Positions 23,501 through 38,500 of a DNA stretch of 64,000 nucleotides are shown one piece after another. A model generated the notes under the pieces. The model was not told the origin of the DNA, ran no database searches, and was given only the letters and a program-made list of their open reading frames with translations. The DNA is from Hofstenia miamia (taxonomy: Eukaryota; Xenacoelomorpha; Acoela): positions 1,213,679 to 1,277,678 of the forward strand of contig SCFE01000109.1 in assembly GCA_004352715.1 (NCBI GenBank), given 5' to 3'. A program made the translations under genes and the position numbers. Within the stretch, counting starts at the first letter, position 1, and the number at the start of each line of letters is the position of its first letter.

Positions 23501-26500
23501 ACATCTGAACAATAATTGGTTGCGGCCTTTCTTTCTTCGCAATAAGCCAACTACTTCTGAACCAGAGCTCATTCGTGTATTTACCAAACTCAATGTGCGA
23601 GACGCTATGGAGTTTTTAGCAAAAAATCATTCCAATTTTAATTCAGCCAGTTCCGCCAACAACACACGTATGGATCCAACTAGAATTCCGGTTTGTGGTT
23701 TGTTGTTCGTTTGTAGGAATTTATATTTTTTCGCGATCTCATTTGTATGGTTTGCATTGCTTTGAAATTCCTAGAGACGATGGTATAGAATAATCTAGAG
23801 ATGGGCGCGGTACAGGTTTTTTAAAATTGCCACCGCAATGTCCATTTTTACCACAAACCACCGCAATAAATGAAAATTTACCGCGGTATACCACACCTCA
23901 CTCATCTCTAGTATAATCCCCAAAGAAATTCTATTCAAGCGAGATCATATTTTGGAAACTTTCTTCACTCCACATAATTGTAAAAAACTGGAGGAAATGT
24001 GTTACTAATATCGGATTATCAACCAATATTACAAAATTTTAGCGCAAGATCAAGCGAAACTTATTGAACCATAATAGGTAATTTTAAAAATGCAGGGATT
24101 TTTAGCTTTTAATTTTGTTTGTTTCTGTTAGCAATTTCTTGCATGCATTTTATGCATTTGAATTTTTTGATTTACTTAAGTGGCTATAACTTAGGAACAA
24201 ATGAATTTGGGAAGTTTTATCAGAAAACGCAACTGTCTTTTATCTAAATATGCAAACATGTTGACTATATTTTTAATCACATTTTGATTAACCACAATGC
24301 GATTACATCATTTCATGTACATTTAAATATTGTTTTCCCCAATCAGCCTTGCAAGATCTATCGTCGTGCTTATACTTGCCTTGCAATTTAATAATGCAAC
24401 ATTATTGACTAGGCTTTTTCACAATTGCTAAGTGTGACCACATTTGCAGATATAGAACCAATTAACCTTAAGCAAACTGAGAATTTTTGAAAATTTTTCA
24501 TGATCCTAAAAAAAATTTTTAAACGCTTATAGCTGAAAAACTAATGACGATATCCACAATCTGAAACCTTATATTTACCCTAACCCTAATGCTGAAGAGA
24601 GAATCCGATATTTGATTCAAGAAATTTCGGCAAGTTGTATATTTTTCACTATTGCGTTTTGATGCAGTAGATGCAGAGGAAGTATTTCTGAGATTGAGGA
24701 GCAGTAATAATAGCAATTACGTTCTCAAAGTAAAAGTGAATGTCGTTAGCTATGTCCAATAATATTAAATAGATACGACGTCTCCTTTGATTATCTAAAG
24801 GAGATATAACACCTCTATATCATTGAGTTTCGAGTTACAGTACAACCTCCACAAATTTCCATGAACTCCACCCCGTCTCACATTATCTATGAGGAGCCGC
24901 GCAATCTCTCCCCTCTAGACAAGCCTGAAAAAGATTTGTCCATATCTTACTATTTTTAAATTGTCTAATGGATTTGGAGAAGTTTTTTTATGAGCTTGGA
25001 AAAACGGTTTGTCAGTTTAAAGCGACACAGGCCTTTTTAAGTTTAACATGTGAAAAGCTACGTCAAAGTATACAATTTGATATATGCCTGTAAAATTACA
25101 ATAAAAACCTAATACAGGCTAAAATATATGATTTGATTTCTATTTAAGAAATTACCCACATTTTCCATAATAATACCTTTAATACACATTATATTACTGC
25201 AGAATGACATGGAGAGTTTAGAATTCGGACGGGGTTATTGTTGACATGCAATCGATGAACGGATCTGTCGGAACTCGTGATCATCTGTTAGCCGAAAGTT
25301 TCAACGCCCTTAACAATTCATTTTATCTCAGGCCTCGGAGGATTCTTACCACCAATCACAAACACATGATTGCTGAGGATGATGGTATTCATCATCACCT
25401 GCACTATGCTCTTCGCCATTTAGTTAGCCATCATTATCAACAGAAGACCAGCATATCTCACAGAAAATCTGTGACATTTTCAAATCCTTCTCCAGCTAAA
25501 GAGGTTTGTTCGTTTTATAGTTTTTTAACTATTGCATTACTATCATTTTAAAGTTTTATTACAAACTACTACGCTCAGTAATGTTCCAAAATTTTTGCTT
25601 TTTACGTAGTCGCTGATTTCTGCAGACAATACTTATAAGAACTACAATCAAAGAAATTGTTTGTCAAAATTTTTCATATTTGCATCAAGAATCGATAAAT
25701 TTCTAGATAGTAGCAAAATTGATTAACGGGATTTTCCTTCAAATCTGCATAATCCTATTGTTGAACTTTGCTGAGATCTCATCGTTTTGTTTTACAGTAA
25801 TTAATCCACTGTGAGAAATCTAGTCCCAACAAGCAACCAACCTCATAATTGGCCAGTTTCAAACTTTGAATATCCCGCACACATTTATCGTAGTTAAAGC
25901 TTCAGGGTTAAAGTGACTCAATGGTTCGTTGGGTGAATTAAGGATGTCACAAATGAGTAGTTATTTTTCCGTTAAACTCATCAACATTTTCATGCGCAAC
26001 GCAAATTTTCAAAATGATTTCCTTGACTTCAAAGGTATTTTTTGTCATCTACGCATTATTTTACTCTTATAATGATATAGTGTAGATTCTCTTCGTCGGC
26101 AATTATCAAATGTTTCGTAGCAGAATCGATCAAATTTGATCACAGATGTCAAATGATTCTTAAATCTCTCAGTAAGCTGATCCACAACAAAAAATTAATC
26201 TGGTTAAAAACTCTCTTTGGAAATCAACTTAATACAACATTGACAAGATTTTGCAAACGTTCTGCTTCTAATATTTTGAAAAAATGTACCTTAATCTCGC
26301 ATATTACACCTTAAATAAGTACGGGGGGGGGATTTCTCCCTTCGTGTTAGCTATGCATACTGCAACGTTTATGATCATAGTAACCATACAACAAAAATAC
26401 TTAGCAATAACACATTAGTGAAAGGATGATGGGTTTCAAAACCAAATGCTGCCACACTGCGTGCATGGTACAACAACCTGGACAGTTCTGTATAACATAC

Positions 26501-29500
26501 AAAAGGTAATCTAAACTTTACCTGTTTGATAAACAATCCATCACACTGCAGTAAATATCAAAGTTAACACTTAAGTATTATCGCATTGCAAATCAGAATT
26601 CTACAGTAGTTGATTTCTATTATCTGTCAAGAAATCGATGATAGAAGTCGTCGTCTGATAAAAAGTCTATGTAAACACTACATCCGATTTTCGTCCTAAC
26701 AATTTAATTTGTGGCATCGAATAATTTATCTGTTAAAAAATTTGATAGTGTAAACGATACTAAAGCTGATAGCAACTTGAAATTAATTGTTTGGTTCAAG
26801 TGGGGAACACATTCCCAAAACGCCAATTGAAGTTAACATATTTTGACTTCAAATTTCGGTTTTACATCTAATTGACATGTTATATACGAATTCCGAATTT
26901 TATGCCTATATTTAGCAACATCGCTTTATAAATTATATTCGCAATTATAGGATTCAGGTTCACGGTCTATTTAAATTATAGTCTAGGATTCTTTGCTTAT
27001 AGAATTAGGAGTGTATGTGGAATGTGGAAAATCAATATCTAAAGAAATTCAAGCAGTTATTATATTCAAAATATACAGATACGAAATATTTACAATCTAT
27101 AGCCCCATCATCGTGACTAGTGTACTACAGAAAAGGCTCAGTTCATCACATTGAACCAAACTATATAAAACAGTTCTCTCAAATTATCAATCTATAATTA
27201 GAGAATCTTGAACCCATTAAGTAGCAAACCTATGTGAAATCTTGGAGTAATAATGAATCAGGGTATTCGATTCAAATAGTTTTTAAGTGAAAAGGTAAGA
27301 AAAATACATACAGAAGTTCAGTACTTATGAGAATTAGCCAATATAAAACAAAGTGAAGATTTTGTGAATGCTTTTCTGAGGAGCCAGTTTTGATATGCAT
27401 GTGTTTTATTGAATAGATTAAGTGTTGCAGCAGAAAAGACAATACAGGTTTCAGTTGGTCAATGTCAACAATGTTTAGAATTAACAAACAACCGATCAGT
27501 AGCGAAATTAAGCAAGTCAAAATATTAGCAGTACTATATAAGATTCAATTTGTTAGTTCTTTATTACCAAATAAATAACAATACACCACCCACAAATGTG
27601 TTAAATGCATTTATTAAAATCAAAGATGGACAAATGCTTATCTAAGCAAAATCACCATCAATGCAATGTTACTTACAGACAACTTTCTGACACAAACTTC
27701 TCTAAATGACTTTCGTTTTTTTGAATGTACAAATTGGAAATTTCCCATTATTTTTAGGTTTATCCCCACTTGAAATAGAAACAAATAATGGAGTCCTTTG
27801 AAACTCCAGGGTGTAAGCAGCATGTCGAGCAGCCAATTGCAAATTTACGTTTTCAATATTTTTTCGATATTTCTCTTTGATAAAGCCATAGACAGTTTCT
27901 TTAGAAAATCATCCGTGAATGTTTGTATCCATCACTTTTTCTTAGTAAAAATGCATTTATGCATTAAAGATCCATATTGAAGAAAATAAGTGCAGGCCAG
28001 CGATTAACCTTGCCTTTGCAACATATTGTTCAACTGCAGCATCGATTCCGTCTGTGTCACCTTTTCTTTTGTAATCTAGAATTATTATTGAAATAGTATT
28101 ATTATAGAAATAACTTAATGTGGTGCATTGTACCCAACAATATTACTGATTTATTTTCTTTGTATCATTGAACTCATTGTAATCTTGCTGGCCTTATCAA
28201 AAATATTGGACGACTGTGGAGTGCGAAGTCTCGACTTCTTCAAGGAATTATGTACATTGCGGTTTGCTTTAAGTGTGCCCAGAAAAGAAATATTTTTTTA
28301 AAAAATAGCAGTTTTGCAAACTCATGAGAGTTAAAAAAAGTTGTATGTTATTGTATTCCTCCCTGTATTGATTTTGCCAGGTCTGGAATCACATCTTTGA
28401 CTAAGCCCTGATGAGCAACACTTTCTTCTTTTCCTTTTAGAGCAAATCCTGTTGATGATTCTTTTATCCAAAAAGTTTTTATTCCATATTTTTTTGGTTT
28501 AGTGAGAATTTAAGGTCTTCCAGCGCATCTTTCCCTGTAGCCTAGCAATTGTTCATCTAAATTGAAGTATATGTACAATACATTTGTTATGTATAATTTA
28601 TGATTTGTCAATCAAGAATTATATGAAGTTAAAAGATGTGCATACTGATTTATAATGTACAGATATTTCTGCAAAATTATGCATGAATTTGAAAAATACA
28701 CAAGTTCTACCTGAAATAAATCCCACATTACGAATGCCTTGTATGAATCTAGTTAACTGCATGAATATAGTAAATCGATGTTTTTAGATTGCACACTTGT
28801 AGAATGCTCTTGATTGGATCAATACCAGCCATTATAAAAATTGCAGAAAGTTAAAAATTGTCCCTTTGAATGTCTACCCTTTGTAAAATTCACTTATTTG
28901 TTTGCGATTAGTTTATCTAATAATGATCTGCAATGTGCTTGAAAATTATATTTCATTTATTGATTGTACGAGGTTACTTGAAGCTTGAGATAGAATGTTT
29001 CGCCTCAGTTTATTTGGATTTGAGGGAGATTTTCCAAACTATTCCATTAGCTTTATAAATTTCATGATCATTTTCATCTCCAAAAACATCCTCAGCATCA
29101 TTGCTCTCACTTTCACTTTTTTGTTCATAAATTTCAAGGAACGCATTTTCATCATTTGAAAGGTCATTGTTATTGTCTACCAATTTTGTAGAAGTTGGAA
29201 TGTCTACCACACTAGTGTCTGTAGAAGTGTCATTACTTATATAATCTTCTTCACTTTCTTGTTCTTGATATCGCATAAATTGACAAGGAGTTAATATATA
29301 TGACCTGAACGTCTAATTTTTATTAAAAAATAAAAAAGATTAAGTTAAAATTATTTTGTAGTTTTACAGAATAAAAAATACAATTCACAGTGATAATCGT
29401 AAAGTTCATCAAAATAACATTGTTCTACAAAGTCTAGACAAATGACATTTAAAAGTTGTTTTCAACCAACATTCGAAAATATTGTTTATACCAATAAAGC

Positions 29501-32500
29501 AACATAGTCCAGTAAAACATGTCAATTTAATCCATTCTCACATTGCAATAATAATACAAAATTTGCAATTTCACAAAATCTAGACAAATTGAAGGTTAAG
29601 GTTTAAACAAATCTAGTCTGATTCTTATTATATTTTAATTTGTTAAATTTAATCCATTAGTTATAAAAATTATCTGCGATTCGATTAATAATGAAAGCAA
29701 ACTTCTTATACAACAAACATGTGTATGTATGCGCATTATCAGCTAATGGAAGAGTTTAGATCTAATTGGGATGCTTTGATATATTGTAATCCGCGATTAT
29801 TTAAAAAAAGTTTTTTAAATTTTTTCTGAAAGACGCATAATTTTCCGCAATTAATACCTAAATGATTATATACTATAGAATCTTTAAGTGGCAAAATACT
29901 TTATTAAGAGCAGCTTAAGGCTAGACGCTAAAACGAAATCGCAAATGAAGTTTTCGAGATACAGGCATGTACTTGAAGACGTCTGGTTACAAAATATTTT
30001 TTTACCATTTTATTAGAAATACAGCAAATTTCAAAAAATGTTGGCTTGCTCAATCTCTTTGATTTCTTTATCAGCTTTGAATATATTTTCTGGAGCAAAA
30101 CCTAAAAGATAATGACAATCAGCTAAAATGTGGGTCTTCAATTCGGAGTTCATTTATTCGATGTTAAAAACATTGGCCTTTGGTAGCATGTCTTCAAAAA
30201 CGGCTTACAGTGTGTTTTCATGGAAGTGCGCGGCGGTGCTGAGATAGTTGAGCATCACGCGCATAATTTCGGAGTGAATATTTTGTCCTCTGAAAAACAA
30301 AAGGACCGGGCATTGTAGTACAATTTTGGAGAAAATTCGAACAATGAAATCGCATTCGTGATAGAATTTTTCGAGTGGCCATGTGCTATCTTATGAAATA
30401 GCGCGCCAATTTTCAGAGTACTCTCATGAAAAACAAGTTTTTTGCTGTTGTAACAAATAGAATTTTTTCCGTAGTCCCAGTGCTGGATTAAGGCGTTGCT
30501 GGCCCCAAGGCATATTTTAACAACTGACCTGAAAGTATAGGTATTTTTGACTTATTGACAAAAAGAAGAAAATTTAAATTTAACTCAACTTGGCAAAGTT
30601 ACTTTGCGCGCTTTTACAACTGCAAAATTATCAATTAGTTTTTTGAAGTTAAAATTGTTGAGTAAATCACTTTCAATGCATAGAAGTCACAGTACGCCAA
30701 CACGCTGTTGACCTATTGTCGATCGTTTTACATCTTTAAGTTTTTTGAGTTTGAAAAACGAGCGTTGTCCTGAACAATTGGTTGTCATCTAACAAGTAGA
30801 TCAGCAGTGCCAGTTTAGTATTTGGAAATGCTTGATAGACACCAGAAATGGGCAGCATTTGAAACATCTTCTGAGCACTTGATCCCTCACCTTCTTCATT
30901 GTCTCTGTTCTTTATACCAGCACATAAATTGTCGAAATTCTCCTGGAAAATCAGAACACGGATCTTTTGAATGCACAGTAACCAATCCTTTAACATCAAT
31001 ATCAATAGCTTCCTCAGACATGGAATCATGCTCAGTCAGAACACCAGACCTTAGCAGCACAAAAGAATAAGCTTCAATACGTTTCTGTAAAGCATTTTTC
31101 AGCTAATCGATGATGACATAGAAGGTATTGACCTTAAACTTCTGCTGACTTGACATCCCTTACACAGCATCTGTATCATCTCCATCATTGATTTGCCTCC
31201 TTATGTTTTGATCGTTTCCGATTTTCAGATTTATATGTACTGTTACCACAGCTGTCACTTGTCCGCTGCTCATAATCTTCAAACTTTTCTCGGCATTCAT
31301 CCAAGAATGTATCCAAGCTTTTCAGCAGACCAATAGCATGAGTTAACTCGATGGTAAAACTTTGCAGCAATTCACTACTGATGTTGAACCGCTGCAGGAT
31401 ATCATTCCAAAGTTCACACATCTGGGCAAATTCAATGGTATCCATGTTTTTGGTGGCCAATGAACCCGCTTCATTCCTTGTGACACCATTCTGATTGGGA
31501 TCCACTGAAATCTCCTGAATAGCACTTTGGTGCTGCCCCTTGAAGACTGCTTTCGCAGCATCAGCTCGAGCAGACCACCGGGTATCTGACGGATATTTCG
31601 GAACGAAGCATTTAGGTTGATTTTTAACATTGGTCATCAGGACACCCCAATGATGTGTTGATACTACAAAGAATGCATACAGGCGCTGTAATACGTCAAA
31701 AATGAAACTGCTTCAACGCAACAATCCACAGCTCACTGACCAACTAGATTCAAAGAGTAGGCAGCACAAGGAATGTAATCTACTAAACTATTATTTTTAA
31801 GATTCATTGCATACCATTATACATGTATTTACCAGACATTGCTTGCATTATCATATGTTTGACCACGGCAATGTTTGAAGTCCATGTCAAAATCTGGCAA
31901 GTACTGAAGTAGAGTGTCAGCAAGATTCTGTCCTGTGTGACTGGAGATATGGATATAACGGAGAATGATGGTCAGCTGGTCACTATGATTAATATCGGGA
32001 TTAGAATCTACTGAAACTGAGAAATATCGTGACTTTAACATCTCATTCTTGATAAGATCCATGATTTGTTCACCCATCATTACAATTAATTCTTCAGATT
32101 GTTTTAGATAAATATCGTGTATGGCCATGCCCGCGATTAACGTGAGCACAGATGTGCTGGGACAAGAATGGATCAAACTGCCCAATCAGCTCCATGATGC
32201 CAAAATAATTCCCATTTTCTCTGTAGCCCACGATTTCATTGCCACCTTAAAAAGAAAGACCTCTCTTACAAAGAAACTTTAGTCACAACACAGCCTGACC
32301 GAACATTATTCCAGTAGTTGCGCCGCTCCAGCATATTGTTATGCAATTGATCGTCAATTCTCCCAGCAGTAACACCTCTTTGACATAATGCCAGTACTGA
32401 TTTTATGTGCTTTCGACTGATTTCATGGGCTTTTAAGTATTGGGCCATAATCTTCCAATCCTTAAATCCTGAGCCAGAAAACTGATCGGTAAGATGAAAA

Positions 32501-35500
32501 CAGAATGCAGGGAAAGCAGAAGACACAGGTTTTGGCTGAAGAATAAACAAGTCAATCACGATCAACGGTATCACCATTTGGCAAAACCCGTTTGAAGGCA
32601 CTCGAATTTAGGAAGCGATTCACTCCAAAGTACTCACGCTTTGTTCTTTGATAATTGTCTGTCAATTTTTGAAAATGACTGGTTCCACCTGAAATGATGA
32701 TGGGGAACTATCAGTAAGAGAATCACCAACATACGTAGCTTTCTAGTCCACGATAGTGAAAAATGAAGTGACTTTATGTGTCTTCTTGAGCACTTCTTCA
32801 TGACGTTTCTTCTCTAACTCCTTTGCTCGCTCCCAAACATCTTTACGTTTTGACATAACTCAACATTAATCTGAAAAGTAAAAATGCAACATAAGTCTTA
32901 AATAAAGTTTGTGCAATGACAATCAAGAATAAAAAAATGTATAACACAAATAAAGAAATGAATCAACCAACAAATAAATTCTTCAAACACTTCAGCATTA
33001 CCTGGAAACAAAGAGTGGAAAATATGTAACACACAGAAAAGCATTACACAGTATGCAACTGTCACACATCTTACAGTAGTTCTCCTGTAATCTAAGAAAT
33101 AAATATTTTTAAGCTGCTTTGATTTCCTTTGAGAAAGAAAGCAACTTAATTTACCGACTAACAAAACTTTCGGACATACTTTCACCACAGGAAGTGTGTA
33201 ATGCTTACCATATTTGACTGTATATGTATGAGAGACGATAAAAATAATACTCCCCCTCCATTTTTTGTGACCTAAATTTCTAGGCTGGATTTTTGCCTGA
33301 CCCTAAGGAATGTGCCTTGTTTTTCTTATGGTTAATCCGATACTGCGTAGTGCACTTGTGAAAATTCACCATAAGATAATATTGGGCTTAAATACGATTC
33401 AAAATTTAAACATTTGTTGCCGGTGATAAATTTATCACACCTTGTTTCTAAGTTGTGTAGTTCGAATGCGAAAATTGTGTACATCAGGCCTACAACATAG
33501 AATACAACTTCTTTTCTGAATCCGATTTTGTATTCCATTGCACATTGTTTATCACTGATTTCGTTTCTAATAGTAAATTTACTCATCATCGTGAAAGCAA
33601 ACATTGGTGACAACTGTTTTCCCGTTTTTTGACGTATTTCTAATTTTAAGAAGAAATTGTCATCATATTCTTCAGTAAAATTAAGCTAAGTTGACAATAG
33701 AAAAGACATTGTCAAATCTTTATTGTTAAGCTTGGCATTTTAGATTTGCGCTAATCATCTACTCAGATTACAAAATTCGGGAGAAATTCAAATTTCCATC
33801 TCCACTGGAAATTCCACACATCTAATAGAATTTAAATAATTTATAGAAAAGTTTTTAAAACAACAATGTTTGTTTTTTGGTTTGTATTTTGAAAGTAATG
33901 AAATTATAGAAAAATATTGAAAACACATAATATGCCCTAGAACAATGTGACTCAGTAGCGTTAAAAATCAGAAGGGCTGGAAGTTCGAAAACATTTTTAT
34001 GCGATGAGCACCTGTAAAGAATAATGTATCATTGAACTTAAACAGCTTCGGAATTTTATAAATTCAACGTTCATAGCTCATGAACCCATAAATATAGAAT
34101 AAGAAGTGTCTTCTCTTTCTTTTACGTTTTAAAACGCTCTCGATCACTGTCCCATATTAAGCCGTACCTTTGCGCAAATGCTCCAACACAACAATCTTTC
34201 ACTTTGTGCAGGGCCCACTTCAATGGGCTTGGGAGGTCTATCTGCCTATATAGAAACAGTTCAACTTTGGTGTCGTTTCCATGAGTTCTCAGCCTTAGAA
34301 TTACATGAACGTTAGATATCACATGTAAAAAATTTTACTTTCTATAATCAGAGGGCTTAAGCCCCCCAGGTTTGACGCCACTGATGTGACTATTTCATAT
34401 TCTGTATTTTTTATGTTTTAAACAAATACGAGGAATTCGATTTTTAGTGAAGTCATAAAACATCGCATATCCAAACTAAATATGACAGTTAAGAAATTTT
34501 ATAGAATATTGAAATTTGCCTATTAGCATTGCCCTACTTTAAATTCAAGTTAGCAGCAATATTTTATCGAAATATGAATTATGTTATCTTTTAGATTTTT
34601 TAAATTATTTTTTCACCTTTATTCTGCACATTAGGAAGCGATCGAGCAAGAAACGATTTCCGTACTCCCGAGAGCGGCTTCCGATGTGTATACATCATAG
34701 CGTTATTATCTAGTATATAATAATGCTATGCTGTGCATGTCTGTGAAATTGTTTGCAACAATCATTAGAATTGATGAGAACATATTTCAAGCATCATTGC
34801 TATCACAAATTTCGCATGTTGCAAGATATGAATTTAATGTTAATGAAAGAAATAATTTATTATAGGAAATTATCATCACAAATACATTGAGTGCGCATAA
34901 GCTTTAGATGTGGTGGATAATTTTGTGGATTTTGTGGAAAACCTATCCAACTGATCTTCTAAGAGACATCCTCTAAATGTACGCAAAGACAATTGTCTTA
35001 TCAGAATGACGCATTCTCCAAGAAATAGTTTTGTCTACGATCTGTATTACATTTAATAAAGATGTCAGTATTTTAAGACTATTATTCAAATCTTGAGCTG
35101 TTGAATTTACTTCGAAGCAGAATGAATGAAATGCGCATTTTACTTTATAGTTCAGACTTCTTATAATAGTTTCACACTGACGACTGAGACAAATATTTAG
35201 TTTTTATACTCTCAACTAAAGATGTTTTGTGTATGACAGGGTAATCAATTCTAATTGTCTCAACGCAATATCGCAGTTTTTCAGTATCGGAATTAGGTAT
35301 TTCTCAGAACTTTTGGTATTCGATATAGGCATCTGGAACTTGCACATTCCTACTTTCAAACATATGTATTGCAACATTTTGAGCTCGAAATACTATTTCT
35401 CTTTCAACGTTTCAAAATATAGTTAAAAGGGATCATGCTGATCGCGATCGTCATATATGATATTTAAGTTTCGTCAAATATGTAAATACTAATATGATTT

Positions 35501-38500
35501 TCTTATGCATTAACATCTCTTCATTGTCTTCATTCCACTTTAGCTTTATTTCAAATTTTGTAGCTGCAGGTGTATTTTCATGGTTTGTATTATGTCTCCT
35601 ATGAACGTTGGCAATTCATGTGTATGTGATTCTCGTTGTTTTCAATTTTGACAAAACTAGCTTTTTAAGAAACAATATAGAATGGGTGCTATTTTATAAA
35701 ATTATTTTGCATTCTAATACAAATGAGAAATATACAAGAAATTTAATTCAAGTTTTATTATTTAGCTTCCTAAGTCATCTTCAGGATCCGAGGACGATGT
35801 TGGAATATCTTTCACCGCGAATGTGGAATCCGACATTGACGAACGGACAAGTGTGTGTGCAGAAAGGACCTTTCCTTGGAAGGATACCCGTCCTGAGGTT
35901 CAGCTTTCACAACACGTTGACGTGCCTCCAGGAGAGGAGCGTTCATGGGAGGAATGGGATAAGGAGGTCCCCACTCCATCCCCTCCTAGAAAATCACATC
36001 TCTATGTAAATTTTTTTTAATCACTGCTGTAGTTTATATTAGTAATTATAATTTTATTATTTCACATTTGATATCTTTCGATCACTGTTTTATGTATTAA
36101 GACATGTATTGTGTATCAAAACATGCAAAACATATCGGATATCCAAGCATTTGAAGAGACTATTTTGTAATATTTCGAAATGATCATTCTGCTGTTGATT
36201 ATCATTTCATTTCATAAAGTTAGAGAATAAATCAAAAGAATCAATTTGAATGTTTTATTATTAATCCAGTTTTTGAACAACTGTTAACCTTTAAAGAACA
36301 TGCTTCACTGATTTTTCCATATTTTTGTATCTATAAAATAAAGGCAATCCGCATTGCATTTTGCGCTCAACGTTTCTTAATTTAAGTCAATCCAATTCCA
36401 GGTGGATTGCATTAATCGTGTTCCCTTTACTGTTCAATTTATCAAAAATATCATTCAACCCACAACTTATAATATGTTGTTTGGTAGTTTCGGTAAATGA
36501 AATTTTAATTTTTTAGCATTATGCTATGATACAATTTTGAAAGAATTTTGTACTTTAGAATGTTAGCTAGGTTTAACCAGGGTGGGTGTTTAAAACGTTT
36601 TTTATCGAAAAATACAATTAAACATGTTTTTAATGAAAAAAACACGTTTTTATGTTTTTTATGTTTTTTATTAATTTGATATAGCCAAGACTACTCTATC
36701 GCTTAAAACTTTGGTTTATGCACAAGAACATGTTATTCAAATTCTGCTCGATTTGAAATATAAAATTTCGTTAGCTGTTTTAATGTCAATGGTTTAGCTG
36801 TCTATACAAAAAAGACATCTTTCCAGCTTTTTCGATATCCAAGTTGCTGCGCAATTTCCCGTAGGTCATCCCCAGTTTTGAAAACTGGCGCTCCAATCCA
36901 GCACTGGATCCAATTGCTGTAACAAGAGACTTTGCAATGATAGTGAAACTTTCGTCAAAGCCCAATCGTAAGCCACTCGACCACCAAGCGCTGGGTGCAA
37001 CCGCATTATAGCCATCCCCAAACAAATAATTGCAGTAAGGTGGCTCAAAGCCCAAAAATTTTGTGATTTCTGGCAAACACTTTGCCTCAACCATTTGTAG
37101 GTATTCCATGGCCGCTGCAACTTCTACTGGCGACAACCTATTGCCACGGTATCTGTGGTCCAACAAGTTTGCAGCGTAGAAAACATTGGGAAGCGCCATT
37201 GTTTTACGGGCGGCTAACTTCTCCATATATTCATTTGGAGTTTTCTCCGTAAGGTCATTCCAGATTTCAACACATTCCGCAATTGTACAGTTATCACTCT
37301 GCAACTTATCAAGGGCGTTACCCAGTGGCCTCAGAAACTCAAGCGTGTCACTGGCAGCACGTTTGAGGGGTAGCTCCTCCATGGCCTGATATACAGTGTC
37401 GGTTGGTTTTAACAAACTATTAACAATACATGCAATGTCGCTCCAGTGTATAACGAAATAATCAAGTGAGTCTACGTTGCTGTTCCATCTCGTTTCGCAA
37501 GGTAGATTAGGGCGGTTCATTTTTTTTGCCTTGAGTTCAGCTGAAGCAGCGTGGTTATTGCGCAAGAATTTAAGTACGAGTATAATTTTAGAAAGAACTT
37601 TTTTCATTTCTTTGGATGATAGAATGTCTTTAGCGAGCAGGTTAGCAATATGTGCATTACAGCCATACACGTGAATTTTAGGATTGAACTCGTTCAAGTG
37701 TTGTCGCATCAAGTTCATGTTGGATGCATTATCTGTAACCACGCTTCCGACCTTGACTTTCCACTCGCTTTCACATAGCTCGATATGTTGTTTCGCCAAA
37801 TCAAAAAGGAATGTTGCTGAGTGTGAATCGCCTGTCGTGTTAATCGTATTTACTAAATAACAAGTTCCAGCCAAAACAAAAGATATCCCAATGACTGGAT
37901 CATTAACTGGTGATGACCATCCATCCATCGCCAAGGTAACGAAATGTCCTTCAGCAATCTGTACCACTTTTGATTTTCCCTGCTCGTATATTTCGTCCAA
38001 ATGTTTTCCGGCAATATCGTGTCTATCAGGTATTGTTGTGCCTGGTCGCAGTGTCTGAACAAGCTTCTTAAATTGAACGTTCTCGGCTGATCGGAAATCT
38101 AAGCAAACATTATTAATTAGTTTATCAATGTTAATCAATTATCCATAATTTTTTTCAAAACCTAAATCAAAGGAAAGCCTGGGTTATTTTGAATTTTTAA
38201 AATGAATTTTACCTTATCTGTAAGTCGATTTCGTGTTGCTTTGTCTTGCTTGTTACTATCGGTTGAATAGTCGTTTGCTTCAACTTAGAGGATGTTGGAC
38301 CGATTGCCTCTCCAGATGTTCCTGGAGTGTCATCTGCTGCTGGGCGCTTTCGTGGTTTGCAAGAAATATCGTGTGTTTTCATCCGCTCCACCAAAGGTAC
38401 TAAATCGACTTGGCATCGTTTGCATTTGCCCGATCCTTGCCATCAATTTTGATTTGCACGGAGGAGTCCCAAATAACATGTTTCGGTCGAGGCATGCTTA

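Noticed and set aside
31343-31630. 95-codon minus ORF within the ZMYM-type hAT relic
   Set aside because: Shadow frame of the transposase segment at 31185-31637.
33332-33613. 93-codon minus [20 protein letters not shown]...
   Set aside because: Intact, but no domain, no splice or promoter context, and of a length reachable by chance.
34351-34390. GCCCCCCAGG ... GACGCCACTG as the missing end of the ZMYM-type hAT relic
   Set aside because: Inverted match to CAGTGCTGGATTAAGG is poor beyond CAGTG, and the flanking octamers do not match.
35608-36009. 133-codon plus-strand ORF overlapping NHE exon f
   Set aside because: Different frame from the exon. Its upstream half is intron, so it is a shadow of the real exon.
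37186-37674. Plus-strand ORFs opposite the hAT transposase
   Set aside because: Antisense shadows of an intact coding frame.
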